Source: Campylobacterales bacterium
GTDB lineage: Bacteria; Campylobacterota; Campylobacteria; Campylobacterales; JALSKU01
Direction of reading: 5' to 3'
Assembly (NCBI GenBank): GCA_027023175.1
Contig: JALVWW010000009.1
Span: forward strand, 1-5,311
Length of the DNA stretch: 5,311 nucleotides
Each line of letters opens with the position of its first letter. Within the stretch, counting starts at the first letter, position 1. The notes under the pieces are model-generated. The model saw only the letters and a program-made list of their open reading frames with translations. It was not told the origin of the DNA and made no database searches. Of the stretch, positions 1 to 5,007 are shown piece by piece. A program made the position numbers and the translations under genes.

Positions 1-440
1 TCAAAATAAAATGCCGAAAGTGCACTGACTGAGGATGAGAGCATGGCCATAGGATGAGCAGTTCTTGGGAACGAGTCAAAAAGTTTTCTCAAACCCTCAT
101 CTATAAAAGCTCTGTGCCTGAGCTCATTGTCAAACTCCAAGGCTTCTTGTTTTGTGGGTAGTTTTGCGTTTAGAAGAAGGTAACATACTTCAATATAGTT
201 GTATTTGGATGCCAACTCCTCTATAGGATATCCCCTGTATCTCAACTCCCCCTTTTCACCGTTTATGAATGTGATATCTGAACTACAGCTTGCAGTGGAT
301 GTAAAACCGGGATCATAAGTAAACATTCCGGTATCTTTGTAAAAAGTTCTGATATCTAAAACTTTTGGACCCCTTGTTCCTTCAAGTATCGGGTATTCAT
401 AGACTTTATCGCCTATTTTAATGGTTGCAACTTCGGACAT
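1..440 (-). CDS. gltA: Citrate synthase, N-terminal part (runs off left edge)
   Basis: Citrate synthase condenses oxaloacetate and acetyl-CoA to citrate at the entry of the TCA cycle, in the cytoplasm. Only the first 146 codons plus two bases lie in the window; the reading frame is open to the edge. The start is ATG at 440-438, preceded by AAGGAG (447-452) with a 6-base spacer, which fixes it. The translation begins MSEVATIKIGDKVYEYPILE and carries family blocks of bacterial type II (hexameric) enzymes: DPGFTSTASCSSDITFING around residues 43-61, the RYRGYPIEELA block around residues 67-77, and HPMAMLSSSVSALSAFYF at the visible end. The catalytic His and Asp lie further downstream and cannot be checked. 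A foldback element ends only about 25 bp upstream of the start, so expression probably depends on a promoter beyond or within that element. Family assignment is firm. Confidence 0.95.
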   Translation of the reverse strand, partial: MSEVATIKIGDKVYEYPILEGTRGPKVLDIRTFYKDTGMFTYDPGFTSTASCSSDITFINGEKGELRYRGYPIEELASKYNYIEVCYLLLNAKLPTKQEALEFDNELRHRAFIDEGLRKLFDSFPRTAHPMAMLSSSVSALSAFYF

Positions 441-464
441 ATTATACTCCTTAGTATGATTTAA

Positions 465-499
465 TAACTGACCTTACGCACCATATCATAAACTGAGTG
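465..499 (+). repeat. Left arm of terminal inverted repeat
   Basis: This arm pairs with 702-736. Bases 465-489 match perfectly, then comes a mismatch at 490, seven matches at 491-497, a mismatch (potential G-U) at 498 and a match at 499. It starts TAACTGACCTTACGCACC. On the minus strand it contains TATGAT (485-490), a possible outward -10 box pointing toward gltA. Confidence 0.85.
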
Positions 500-556
500 G
501 TTTTTGCGGTATTCGAGTGCGAGGCACACCGACGAGTCATAGCCGTAGCTATGGCG

Positions 557-564
557 AGGAGGTG
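557..564 (+). promoter_or_regulatory. Perfect Shine-Dalgarno inside the foldback element
   Basis: AGGAGGTG is fully complementary to the anti-Shine-Dalgarno end of 16S rRNA. It lies just ahead of ATG 567-569, with four bases between AGGAGG and the ATG, which is a little short. In the hairpin it falls in a poorly paired stretch, so it need not be hidden. Just upstream is a small perfect hairpin, CATAGC/GCTATG with a CGTA loop (538-553). Confidence 0.4.
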
Positions 565-566
565 TA

Positions 567-737
567 ATGAAGTCAATCGGATGTCGCAAAAGCCACCCAA
601 AGGGCGAAAAGATAAAGCATTATCTGACTTCGTTGGAGAACTTTCACAAGCTAAAGGCTATGCTGAAAAACCTCCGCCTTGCATATAACACTTTCTCTTT
701 TCGCTCAGTTCATGATATGGTGCGTAAGGTCAGTTAA
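567..737 (+). CDS. Possible 56-aa basic small protein within the foldback element
   Basis: This is an ATG-to-TAA frame of 57 codons lying wholly within the inverted-repeat element. It begins MKSIGCRKSHPKGEKIKHYL and ends FRSVHDMVRKVS. The product is strongly basic, rich in Lys, Arg and His, with a likely helical middle and no membrane segment or signal peptide. The case for it is the perfect AGGAGGTG ribosome binding site directly upstream and a stop falling exactly at the outer end of the right arm. The case against is its short length, the lack of a recognised family, the palindromic nature of the DNA, and no clear promoter. It could be a small element-borne protein, the remnant of a transposase, or chance. 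A second frame over the same DNA (GTG 497 to 688) has no ribosome binding site and looks less likely. Confidence 0.3.
   Translation: MKSIGCRKSHPKGEKIKHYLTSLENFHKLKAMLKNLRLAYNTFSFRSVHDMVRKVS
702..736 (-). repeat. Right arm of terminal inverted repeat
   Basis: This is the reverse complement of the left arm at 465-499, with two mismatches in 35 bp. It ends GGTGCGTAAGGTCAGTTA. Its outer edge supplies the stop codon (TAA, 735-737) of the small internal ORF, so the terminal repeat doubles as coding sequence if that ORF is translated. Confidence 0.85.
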
Positions 738-746
738 TTAGTATGT

Positions 747-755
747 ATTATATCA
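747..755 (-). promoter_or_regulatory. Extended -10 promoter, probably for gltA
   Basis: Read on the minus strand this is TGATATAAT, a perfect extended -10 box (TG-N-TATAAT) just downstream of the pcm stop codon. No -35 hexamer is seen at 16-18 bp; TTGAAA at 763-768 is only 10 bp away. Campylobacterota sigma-70 promoters commonly lack a -35, so this is acceptable. Transcription would start near 740, immediately outside the foldback element, and run through it into gltA, giving a leader of about 300 nt. Confidence 0.5.
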
Positions 756-757
756 GA

Positions 758-1402
758 TTATTTTTCAACTCCATCTAAAATTGGAACAAATTTACAACTT
801 TCCAGTTCTATTTTTGATATAACATCCGCTTGTTTTATATATTTTGTAATGATATGAACATCCTGTTTTTCGATGGGTGCTATAAGAATGCCACCTATTT
901 TTAACTGGTCAAATATCTTTTGTGGTATCTCTTTTGCAGTTGCAGAAAATAGTATTCTGTCATATGGAGCAAAGCTGCTCCATCCGTTTTGTCCGTCATC
1001 ACACCTTACATTTATATTGATAAGACCCATCTCTTTAAATCTCTGCTTAGCTTCATTTGAGAGTTTTTCTATCCTCTCTATTGAAAAAACTCTTCTTACA
1101 ATTTTGCTTAAAATTGCAGCCTGATATCCACTTCCACAACCTATCTCCAAAACTGAGTCGACATCTTTATCGATTTGTAGATATTCAGTCATCTTTGCAA
1201 CTGTCAAAGGTGAGCTTATCCATTGGTCTGAAGACAATGGAAGCGCATCAAGCTTGTAAGCATAGTGCTTAAAGCCGACAGGAACGAATTTTTCTCTTTT
1301 GATTTGACAAAAAGCCTCTTTTGTTTTTGGGCTTAATGGGAAGATTTTATCTATCTCGTTTGCCAGGTTTTTACATTTTTGAAGTTCAATTTTTTCTATC
1401 AT
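758..1402 (-). CDS. pcm: Protein-L-isoaspartate O-methyltransferase
   Basis: Pcm transfers a methyl group from S-adenosylmethionine to L-isoaspartyl residues in aged proteins, starting their conversion back to aspartate; it is cytoplasmic. The 214-residue product matches the family's usual length. The S-adenosylmethionine-binding motif I is clear as VLEIGCGSGYQAAIL (residues 84-98), followed by the acidic end of the next strand at SIER (107-110). The substrate-side signature usually written QTISQP appears as QWISSP (60-65), and FAPYDRILFSATAKEIP and the C-terminal CKFVPI fit the family. The start is ATG 1402-1400, overlapping the upstream hydrolase stop as ATGA, with AGGG a few bases before it, which implies translational coupling. 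The gene is last in its operon; after it come a new promoter and the foldback element. The QW substitution is a modest departure from the commonest motif and is not expected to abolish activity. Confidence 0.93.
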   Translation of the reverse strand: MIEKIELQKCKNLANEIDKIFPLSPKTKEAFCQIKREKFVPVGFKHYAYKLDALPLSSDQWISSPLTVAKMTEYLQIDKDVDSVLEIGCGSGYQAAILSKIVRRVFSIERIEKLSNEAKQRFKEMGLININVRCDDGQNGWSSFAPYDRILFSATAKEIPQKIFDQLKIGGILIAPIEKQDVHIITKYIKQADVISKIELESCKFVPILDGVEK

Positions 1403-2130
1403 TTTATCCCTACATTTAGGTATCTTCTTATCTTTTTTATCTCTTTTAAGTCAATTGTTTGTTTTAGAACTGTTTTTCTGTCATCTTTGTAAATTTCTCC
1501 AAATGGAGTGGATATGAGTGAGCTTTTTGCCATATCTTCATTGCTGCTGTTTGAGATAGCTACGAAGCATTGATTGGCAAGAGAGAGGGCGTTACCAAGT
1601 ATTTCAAGATGCTTTTTTCTTGATTTTCCCCAAAGAGAAGGAATGAGAATGATATCTGCTCCTTGGATTTGCTTCCAAATATCAACAAATCTAAGCTCAA
1701 AGCAAATGATGAGGGCATATTTTATCCCCTCTATCTCAAATATCTTTATATCCTCTTTTTTGCCGGCTTTAAAATATTTATCTTCATTGCCAAATTTAAA
1801 AAGCTCATATTTGTCACGCCAAAAAACAACCTCCCCGTCATAAAAAACTTTGGCTCTATTGACAAAGCTATTTTTCTCTTTTTCAAGCATAGTCAAAGCT
1901 AAAACTCTGTTTTTTGATAGCTCTTTTATCTTCGGTGTAACTGTTTTTGTAAACTCAACTGCTTTTTGCATATCATCATAGCAAAAGTTACTAAGGCATA
2001 GCTCCGGCGCAGTTACTATAGAGTTTGGAGAAGTTTTTTTTACAAGTGAAGAGAATTTTTTAAAATTCTCTTCAAAAGCAAAATCTTTATAGCAAAATTG
2101 AAGTGCAATGAGTTCTTTAAAAGTCGTCAA
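1399..2130 (-). CDS. Nitrilase-superfamily carbon-nitrogen hydrolase
   Basis: This 243-residue protein belongs to the carbon-nitrogen hydrolase (nitrilase/omega-amidase) fold, whose members cleave amides or nitriles through a Glu-Lys-Cys triad. The triad is visible: Glu43 in TAPELCLSNF, Lys107 in RDKYELF, and Cys143 in LIICFELRFVDIW, which resembles the ICYDLRFPE block of Nit/omega-amidase relatives. There is no signal peptide, so it should be cytoplasmic. The length is slightly short but covers the whole domain. The likely start is TTG (2130-2128), overlapping the nrdB 3' end by 14 bp, with AAGGA at 2141-2145 ten bases upstream; the first strand (ELIALQF) follows at once, and the next internal Met is at residue 54, too late. 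It overlaps pcm by 4 bp. The substrate cannot be read from the sequence; a role in metabolite repair (deaminated amide clearance) is only a guess from family and context. Confidence 0.85.
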   Translation of the reverse strand: MTTFKELIALQFCYKDFAFEENFKKFSSLVKKTSPNSIVTAPELCLSNFCYDDMQKAVEFTKTVTPKIKELSKNRVLALTMLEKEKNSFVNRAKVFYDGEVVFWRDKYELFKFGNEDKYFKAGKKEDIKIFEIEGIKYALIICFELRFVDIWKQIQGADIILIPSLWGKSRKKHLEILGNALSLANQCFVAISNSSNEDMAKSSLISTPFGEIYKDDRKTVLKQTIDLKEIKKIRRYLNVGIK

Positions 2131-3136
2131 ATGTAAGACTTCCTTTGGAGTAGTTGGTTACATTGCCTTCAAAAAAGTTTGTTTTTTGATCATTAAACTG
2201 GCTAAAACTATCTACCCATTTTATAGGGTGTCTTGCATCATAAAGAGGCTTAAGTCCTACAGCTTTCAGTCTGTCATTTGCAAGATATTTTATATATTCG
2301 TCTATTATTTCATCAGTTAGTCCCAAAATTTGTCCGTTTGTTATATATTTACCCCACGATATTTCAAGCTCTACAGCTTCTTCAAACATGTGATAAACTT
2401 CATCTATAAGCTCACTTGTAAAAAGGTCAGGTCTCTCTCTTTTTGTCGCATTTATCATATTTTGAAAAAGAAGAAGATGAGTTACTTCATCTCTTTGGAT
2501 AAATCTTATCATTTGAGCTGATCCTAACATCTTACCACTTCTAGCTAGTGTATAAAAAAATGTAAATCCGCTGTAAAAGTAAAGACCTTCAAGGATTTGG
2601 TTTGCAAACATAGCTTTTACTATCTGTTCATCGGTTGGATCTTGTGCCAACTTCTCATAAACACTTGCTATATAGTCATTTTTTCCCTTAAGCTGTTTAT
2701 CACTTCTCCACATTTCATATATCTCATCAGTATTGCTTGAGATGCTATCAACCATAACAGCATAGCTTTGAGAGTGTAAGGCCTCTTCGTAAGCCTGTCT
2801 TACAAGGATGAGGTTGATTTCCGGGGTTGTTATAAAAGGGTTTACATTATCTATCAAGTTGTTTGTTTGAAGAGAATCCATAAAGATAAGCTGTGAGAGA
2901 GCTTTGTCATAAGAGATTTTCTCCTGCTCGGTTAAAAGCTTATAGTCTCTTACATCCTGAGTCATATCCACCTCTTTTGGAAACCATGTGTTATTTAACA
3001 TCATATCCCAAAGATTGTAAGCCCATTGATATTTTATCTTATTTAGTTCAAATATTCCCGTAGGATTACCACCAAAAATTTTTCTGTCACTCACCCCTTC
3101 GGTTGATTCGGGGTTGTATATCTTTTTTCTTTCCAT
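2117..3136 (-). CDS. nrdB: Class I ribonucleotide reductase, beta (radical-generating) subunit
   Basis: NrdB houses the metal-tyrosyl radical cofactor that drives the NrdA subunit in reducing ribonucleotides to deoxyribonucleotides under oxic conditions. The 339-residue product has all six expected metal ligands: Asp87 (MDS), Glu118 and His121 (EALHSQSY), Glu183 (ILEGLYFY), and Glu217 and His220 (RDEVTH). The radical tyrosine is present at Tyr125, so this is not the tyrosine-less (class Ic) type. The acidic C-terminal tail ending TFDDF is the usual docking peptide for NrdA. The start is ATG 3136-3134, nine bases after the purM stop, with AGGAT in between. The last codons overlap the TTG start of the downstream hydrolase. 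nrdA is not in the window, so the two subunits are encoded apart, at least locally. Assignment is secure. Confidence 0.96.
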   Translation of the reverse strand: MERKKIYNPESTEGVSDRKIFGGNPTGIFELNKIKYQWAYNLWDMMLNNTWFPKEVDMTQDVRDYKLLTEQEKISYDKALSQLIFMDSLQTNNLIDNVNPFITTPEINLILVRQAYEEALHSQSYAVMVDSISSNTDEIYEMWRSDKQLKGKNDYIASVYEKLAQDPTDEQIVKAMFANQILEGLYFYSGFTFFYTLARSGKMLGSAQMIRFIQRDEVTHLLLFQNMINATKRERPDLFTSELIDEVYHMFEEAVELEISWGKYITNGQILGLTDEIIDEYIKYLANDRLKAVGLKPLYDARHPIKWVDSFSQFNDQKTNFFEGNVTNYSKGSLTFDDF

Positions 3137-3145
3137 ATTTATCCT

Positions 3146-4141
3146 TTATATCATTTGAACTTTTTTATCACCTTTGGCAAGCTCACCTATAATGTAGCCG
3201 TCACTTTGAGAAAGAACCTTGTCAACATTTGTTTTATCGACTACGAGCACCATTCCTACACCCATGTTAAATGTTCTAAACATTTCCTCTTCGCCTACAA
3301 AGTCCATCATATACTCAAATATCGGCAACACTCTTATATCATCTTTTTTAACAATTGCCGTCAAGTGCTCAGGTAGTACTCTGGGCAGGTTTTCAGTGAT
3401 ACCTCCTCCTGTGATATGAGCAAGTGCATTGATGAAAGGCTTTAATTTCTTAAAAGTTTTTACATATATCTTCGTAGGCTCTAAAAGAACATCTATAAGC
3501 TTTTTATCTTCAAACATATCATCAAAACTATGCTCCATCTTTTCAAAAAGCAATTTTCTAACAAGAGAAAAACCGTTAGAGTGTATGCCTGAGCTTGGAA
3601 GCGCTATGAGTATATCACCTTCTTTTACCTGACTTACTCTATCAAGCTCATCTTTTTCGGCAATTCCTACCGCAAACCCCGCCAAGTCAAAATCATCCTT
3701 TTGATACATTCCGGGCATTTCAGCCGTTTCACCGCCTATGAGAGCACACTCACTTTGTAAACACCCTTCACTTATACCTTTTACGATGCTAGTTGATTCT
3801 TCCACTATAAGTTTGGAAGTTGCATAATAGTCCAAGAAAAACATAGGAGTTGCAAAGTTGCAAATAAGATCATTAACACACATAGCAACAAGATCAATGC
3901 CTACCGTATCAAATTTTTTAGCTTCGATAGCCAGCTTTAGTTTAGTGCCAACTCCGTCAGTAGCACCGAGGATAACCGGCTTTTTATAGCCTGCCGGAAG
4001 TTCATAAGCTCCGGCAAATGAACCGATACCGCCCAGTACATTTTTATCAAAAGTTTTTTTTACATAAGGTTTTATCTCTTCAACAAATCTCGCACCCTCA
4101 TCTATGTCAACACCCGAATCTTTATAACTGAGTTTACTCAC
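3146..4141 (-). CDS. purM: Phosphoribosylformylglycinamidine cyclo-ligase (AIR synthetase)
   Basis: PurM catalyses the ATP-dependent ring closure of formylglycinamidine ribonucleotide to aminoimidazole ribonucleotide, the fifth step of purine synthesis, in the cytoplasm. The 331 residues are full length for the family. Characteristic blocks in order: YKDSGVDIDEGARFV at the N-terminus (6-20), GGIGSFAGAYEL (37-48), the ATP-binding LGATDGVGTKLKLA (58-71), GIDLVAMCVNDL (81-92), LIGGETAEMPGMY (134-146), LPSSGIHSNGFSLVR (181-195) and HITGGGITENLPR (242-254). The start is GTG (4141-4139). It is chosen because AAGGAT sits five bases upstream and overlaps the stop codon of the preceding membrane-protein gene. 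A 9-bp gap to nrdB places purine and deoxyribonucleotide synthesis in one transcript. No sign of damage. Confidence 0.96.
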   Translation of the reverse strand: MSKLSYKDSGVDIDEGARFVEEIKPYVKKTFDKNVLGGIGSFAGAYELPAGYKKPVILGATDGVGTKLKLAIEAKKFDTVGIDLVAMCVNDLICNFATPMFFLDYYATSKLIVEESTSIVKGISEGCLQSECALIGGETAEMPGMYQKDDFDLAGFAVGIAEKDELDRVSQVKEGDILIALPSSGIHSNGFSLVRKLLFEKMEHSFDDMFEDKKLIDVLLEPTKIYVKTFKKLKPFINALAHITGGGITENLPRVLPEHLTAIVKKDDIRVLPIFEYMMDFVGEEEMFRTFNMGVGMVLVVDKTNVDKVLSQSDGYIIGELAKGDKKVQMI

Positions 4142-4150
4142 AAAATATCC

Positions 4151-4375
4151 TTAATCCTCTTTCCACTGACAAGGTGGAAAAATCTTTTTAAAAAACCAAA
4201 TAGATGGACAAAAGTTTGTAAATGCCCAAATCAAAAGCATCAATATAACAAATGACTGCAAAATGACTGCAACTTGAAACATGGTTTTATCTCCGTTAAC
4301 TCCAAGAGCAAAAAAGAGAAGTGTAATGCCAAGCACTATGGCTGTTAGTATTCTTTGCATTCTTTGATAACACAT
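4151..4375 (-). CDS. Small DUF2892-like inner-membrane protein, two TM segments
   Basis: The 74-residue product has two hydrophobic helices, about residues 9-26 and 32-52, joined by a short turn (NGDK), and then FTNFCPSIWFFKKIF. The second-helix end with an F-T-x-F-C-P motif is typical of DUF2892 (YgaP C-terminal-like) membrane proteins; their function is not established. Cys56 and a second Cys at 69 near the C-terminus are the only residues that suggest chemistry, for example thiol or sulfur handling, but this is unproven. The start is ATG 4375-4373, backed by a very strong GAGGAGGT (4380-4387). This is the first gene of the minus-strand run, and its stop codon overlaps the purM ribosome binding site, which argues for a real, co-transcribed gene. 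The family call is from motif memory and is moderate. Confidence 0.75.
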   Translation of the reverse strand: MCYQRMQRILTAIVLGITLLFFALGVNGDKTMFQVAVILQSFVILMLLIWAFTNFCPSIWFFKKIFPPCQWKED

Positions 4376-4398
4376 ACTGACCTCCTCAAAAACAAAGT

Positions 4399-4409
4399 AT
4401 TGTATTTTA
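4399..4409 (-). promoter_or_regulatory. Candidate -10 boxes for the DUF2892-purM-nrdB-hydrolase-pcm operon
   Basis: On the minus strand this stretch reads TAAAATACAAT, containing two overlapping -10-like hexamers, TAAAAT (4404-4409) and TACAAT (4399-4404). The ribosome binding site of the first gene (4380-4387) follows at a suitable distance for a short leader. No good -35 is seen. It shares its DNA with the coaE promoter on the other strand. Confidence 0.4.
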
Positions 4410-4418
4410 TCCCAAATA

Positions 4419-4427
4419 TGCTAAAAT
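4419..4427 (+). promoter_or_regulatory. Extended -10 promoter of coaE
   Basis: TGCTAAAAT fits TG-N-TAAAAT, an extended -10 one base off consensus. TTGTAT at 4400-4405 is a weak -35 candidate with a 16-bp spacer. The expected start of transcription is about 4433-4435, which coincides with the coaE start codon at 4435, so the transcript may have no leader. Confidence 0.5.
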
Positions 4428-4434
4428 ATAGGTT

Positions 4435-5007
4435 ATGAAGATTATTTTAACAGGTGGTATAGGTACAGGAAAAAGCAGTACAGCCAAAATATTTAAGCAG
4501 CTTGGATATAAAGTTATAGATGCTGATGCCATAGCCCACAAAGAGCTTGAAAATTCTAAAGAGGAGATAAAAAAACTTTTTGGAGAAGAGTTTGTAAAAG
4601 AGGGTAGGGTAGATAGAAAAAAGCTCGGAAGTGTAGTTTTTGGTGATAGCAAGAAAAAAAAAGAGCTTGAGAATCTTTTACACCCAAAGATAAGGCAAAA
4701 TATAAAGGATGAGGTGCAAAACCTGGAGTCAAAAAAAGAGAAATTTATCATAGATATCCCGCTTTTTTTTGAAAGCAAAGGATATGATGCCGACAAGGTT
4801 ATAGTAGTTTATACTCCAAAAGAGAAACAGATAACAAGAGTAATGCAAAGAGACGGCTTAAGTTATAAAGAAGCTTTAAAAAGAGTGCAAAGCCAAATGG
4901 ATATAGAGATGAAAAAAGAGTTGGCTGATATGGTTATCGACAATACAAAAGATATAAAAAGTTTAAAAGAAGAGGTAAAAAAGATAGATGCAATTCTCAA
5001 AATATAG
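4435..5007 (+). CDS. coaE: Dephospho-CoA kinase
   Basis: CoaE phosphorylates the 3'-hydroxyl of dephospho-CoA with ATP, the last step of coenzyme A synthesis, in the cytoplasm. The 190-residue product is near the usual 190-210. The Walker A loop is GGIGTGKSS (7-15), followed by VIDADAIAHKEL (27-38), the DRKKLGSVVF segment (60-69), LLHPKIRQNI (81-90) and the IDIPLFFE strand (106-113). The tail is lysine-rich and helical. The start must be ATG 4435 because the P-loop begins six residues later. No Shine-Dalgarno precedes it beyond TAGG one to two bases away, and the promoter sits so close that the message may be leaderless. The gene overlaps dapF by 20 bp, indicating co-transcription and probable translational coupling. 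Divergent from the purM operon. Confidence 0.95.
   Translation: MKIILTGGIGTGKSSTAKIFKQLGYKVIDADAIAHKELENSKEEIKKLFGEEFVKEGRVDRKKLGSVVFGDSKKKKELENLLHPKIRQNIKDEVQNLESKKEKFIIDIPLFFESKGYDADKVIVVYTPKEKQITRVMQRDGLSYKEALKRVQSQMDIEMKKELADMVIDNTKDIKSLKEEVKKIDAILKI

Larger units (their letters stand above)
465..736. mobile_element. Foldback (MITE-like) inverted-repeat element
   Basis: This 272-bp segment fills nearly all of the pcm-gltA gap. Its ends form an inverted repeat of about 35 bp (465-499 against 702-736) with two mismatches, and the outer 25 bp match perfectly. Complementarity continues inward on the same axis: 519-525 with 676-682 (one mismatch), 538-544 with 656-662, 566-575 with 625-634 (one mismatch), and 596-598 with 602-604 around an AAA loop. 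The whole segment is therefore one imperfect palindrome centred near 600. By my count it is about 45% G+C, clearly above the neighbouring genes. No transposase is encoded, so it would need to be moved in trans. The flanks TTAATAA (461-467) and TTAATTA (734-740) could be a decayed target duplication if the element runs from 468 to 733, but AT-rich flanks make this weak. It could also be a remnant of a larger insertion sequence; I cannot name the family. Confidence 0.7.

Noticed and set aside
441..446. TATAAT on the minus strand just before the gltA start
   Set aside because: It lies between the Shine-Dalgarno and the ATG, so a promoter there would start inside gltA. It is simply an AT-rich spacer.
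497..688. 63-codon GTG-start frame across the foldback element
   Set aside because: It has no ribosome binding site, a GTG start in the terminal repeat, and its sequence reflects the palindromic DNA. The 567-737 frame in the same region is better supported.
465..736. CRISPR array or tandem repeat
   Set aside because: The repeats are inverted, only two copies of the arm exist, and there are no regularly spaced direct repeats.
465..736. Intrinsic terminator of pcm
   Set aside because: The stem is far too long and imperfect, and no U-tract follows it in the pcm direction; an extended -10 box for gltA lies between pcm and the element.
441..757. Riboswitch or known non-coding RNA in the gltA leader
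   Set aside because: No conserved riboswitch core is recognisable. The structure is explained by one long inverted repeat with transposon-like ends.
2117..3136. NrdB as a tyrosine-less class Ic type
   Set aside because: Tyr125 is present four residues after the His121 ligand, in the EALHSQSY motif, so the tyrosyl-radical form is the better call.
4407..4796. 129-codon minus-strand frame antisense to coaE
   Set aside because: It is serine/phenylalanine-rich, as expected from the complement of lysine- and glutamate-rich coding sequence, and it covers the coaE P-loop region and promoter. It is a shadow.
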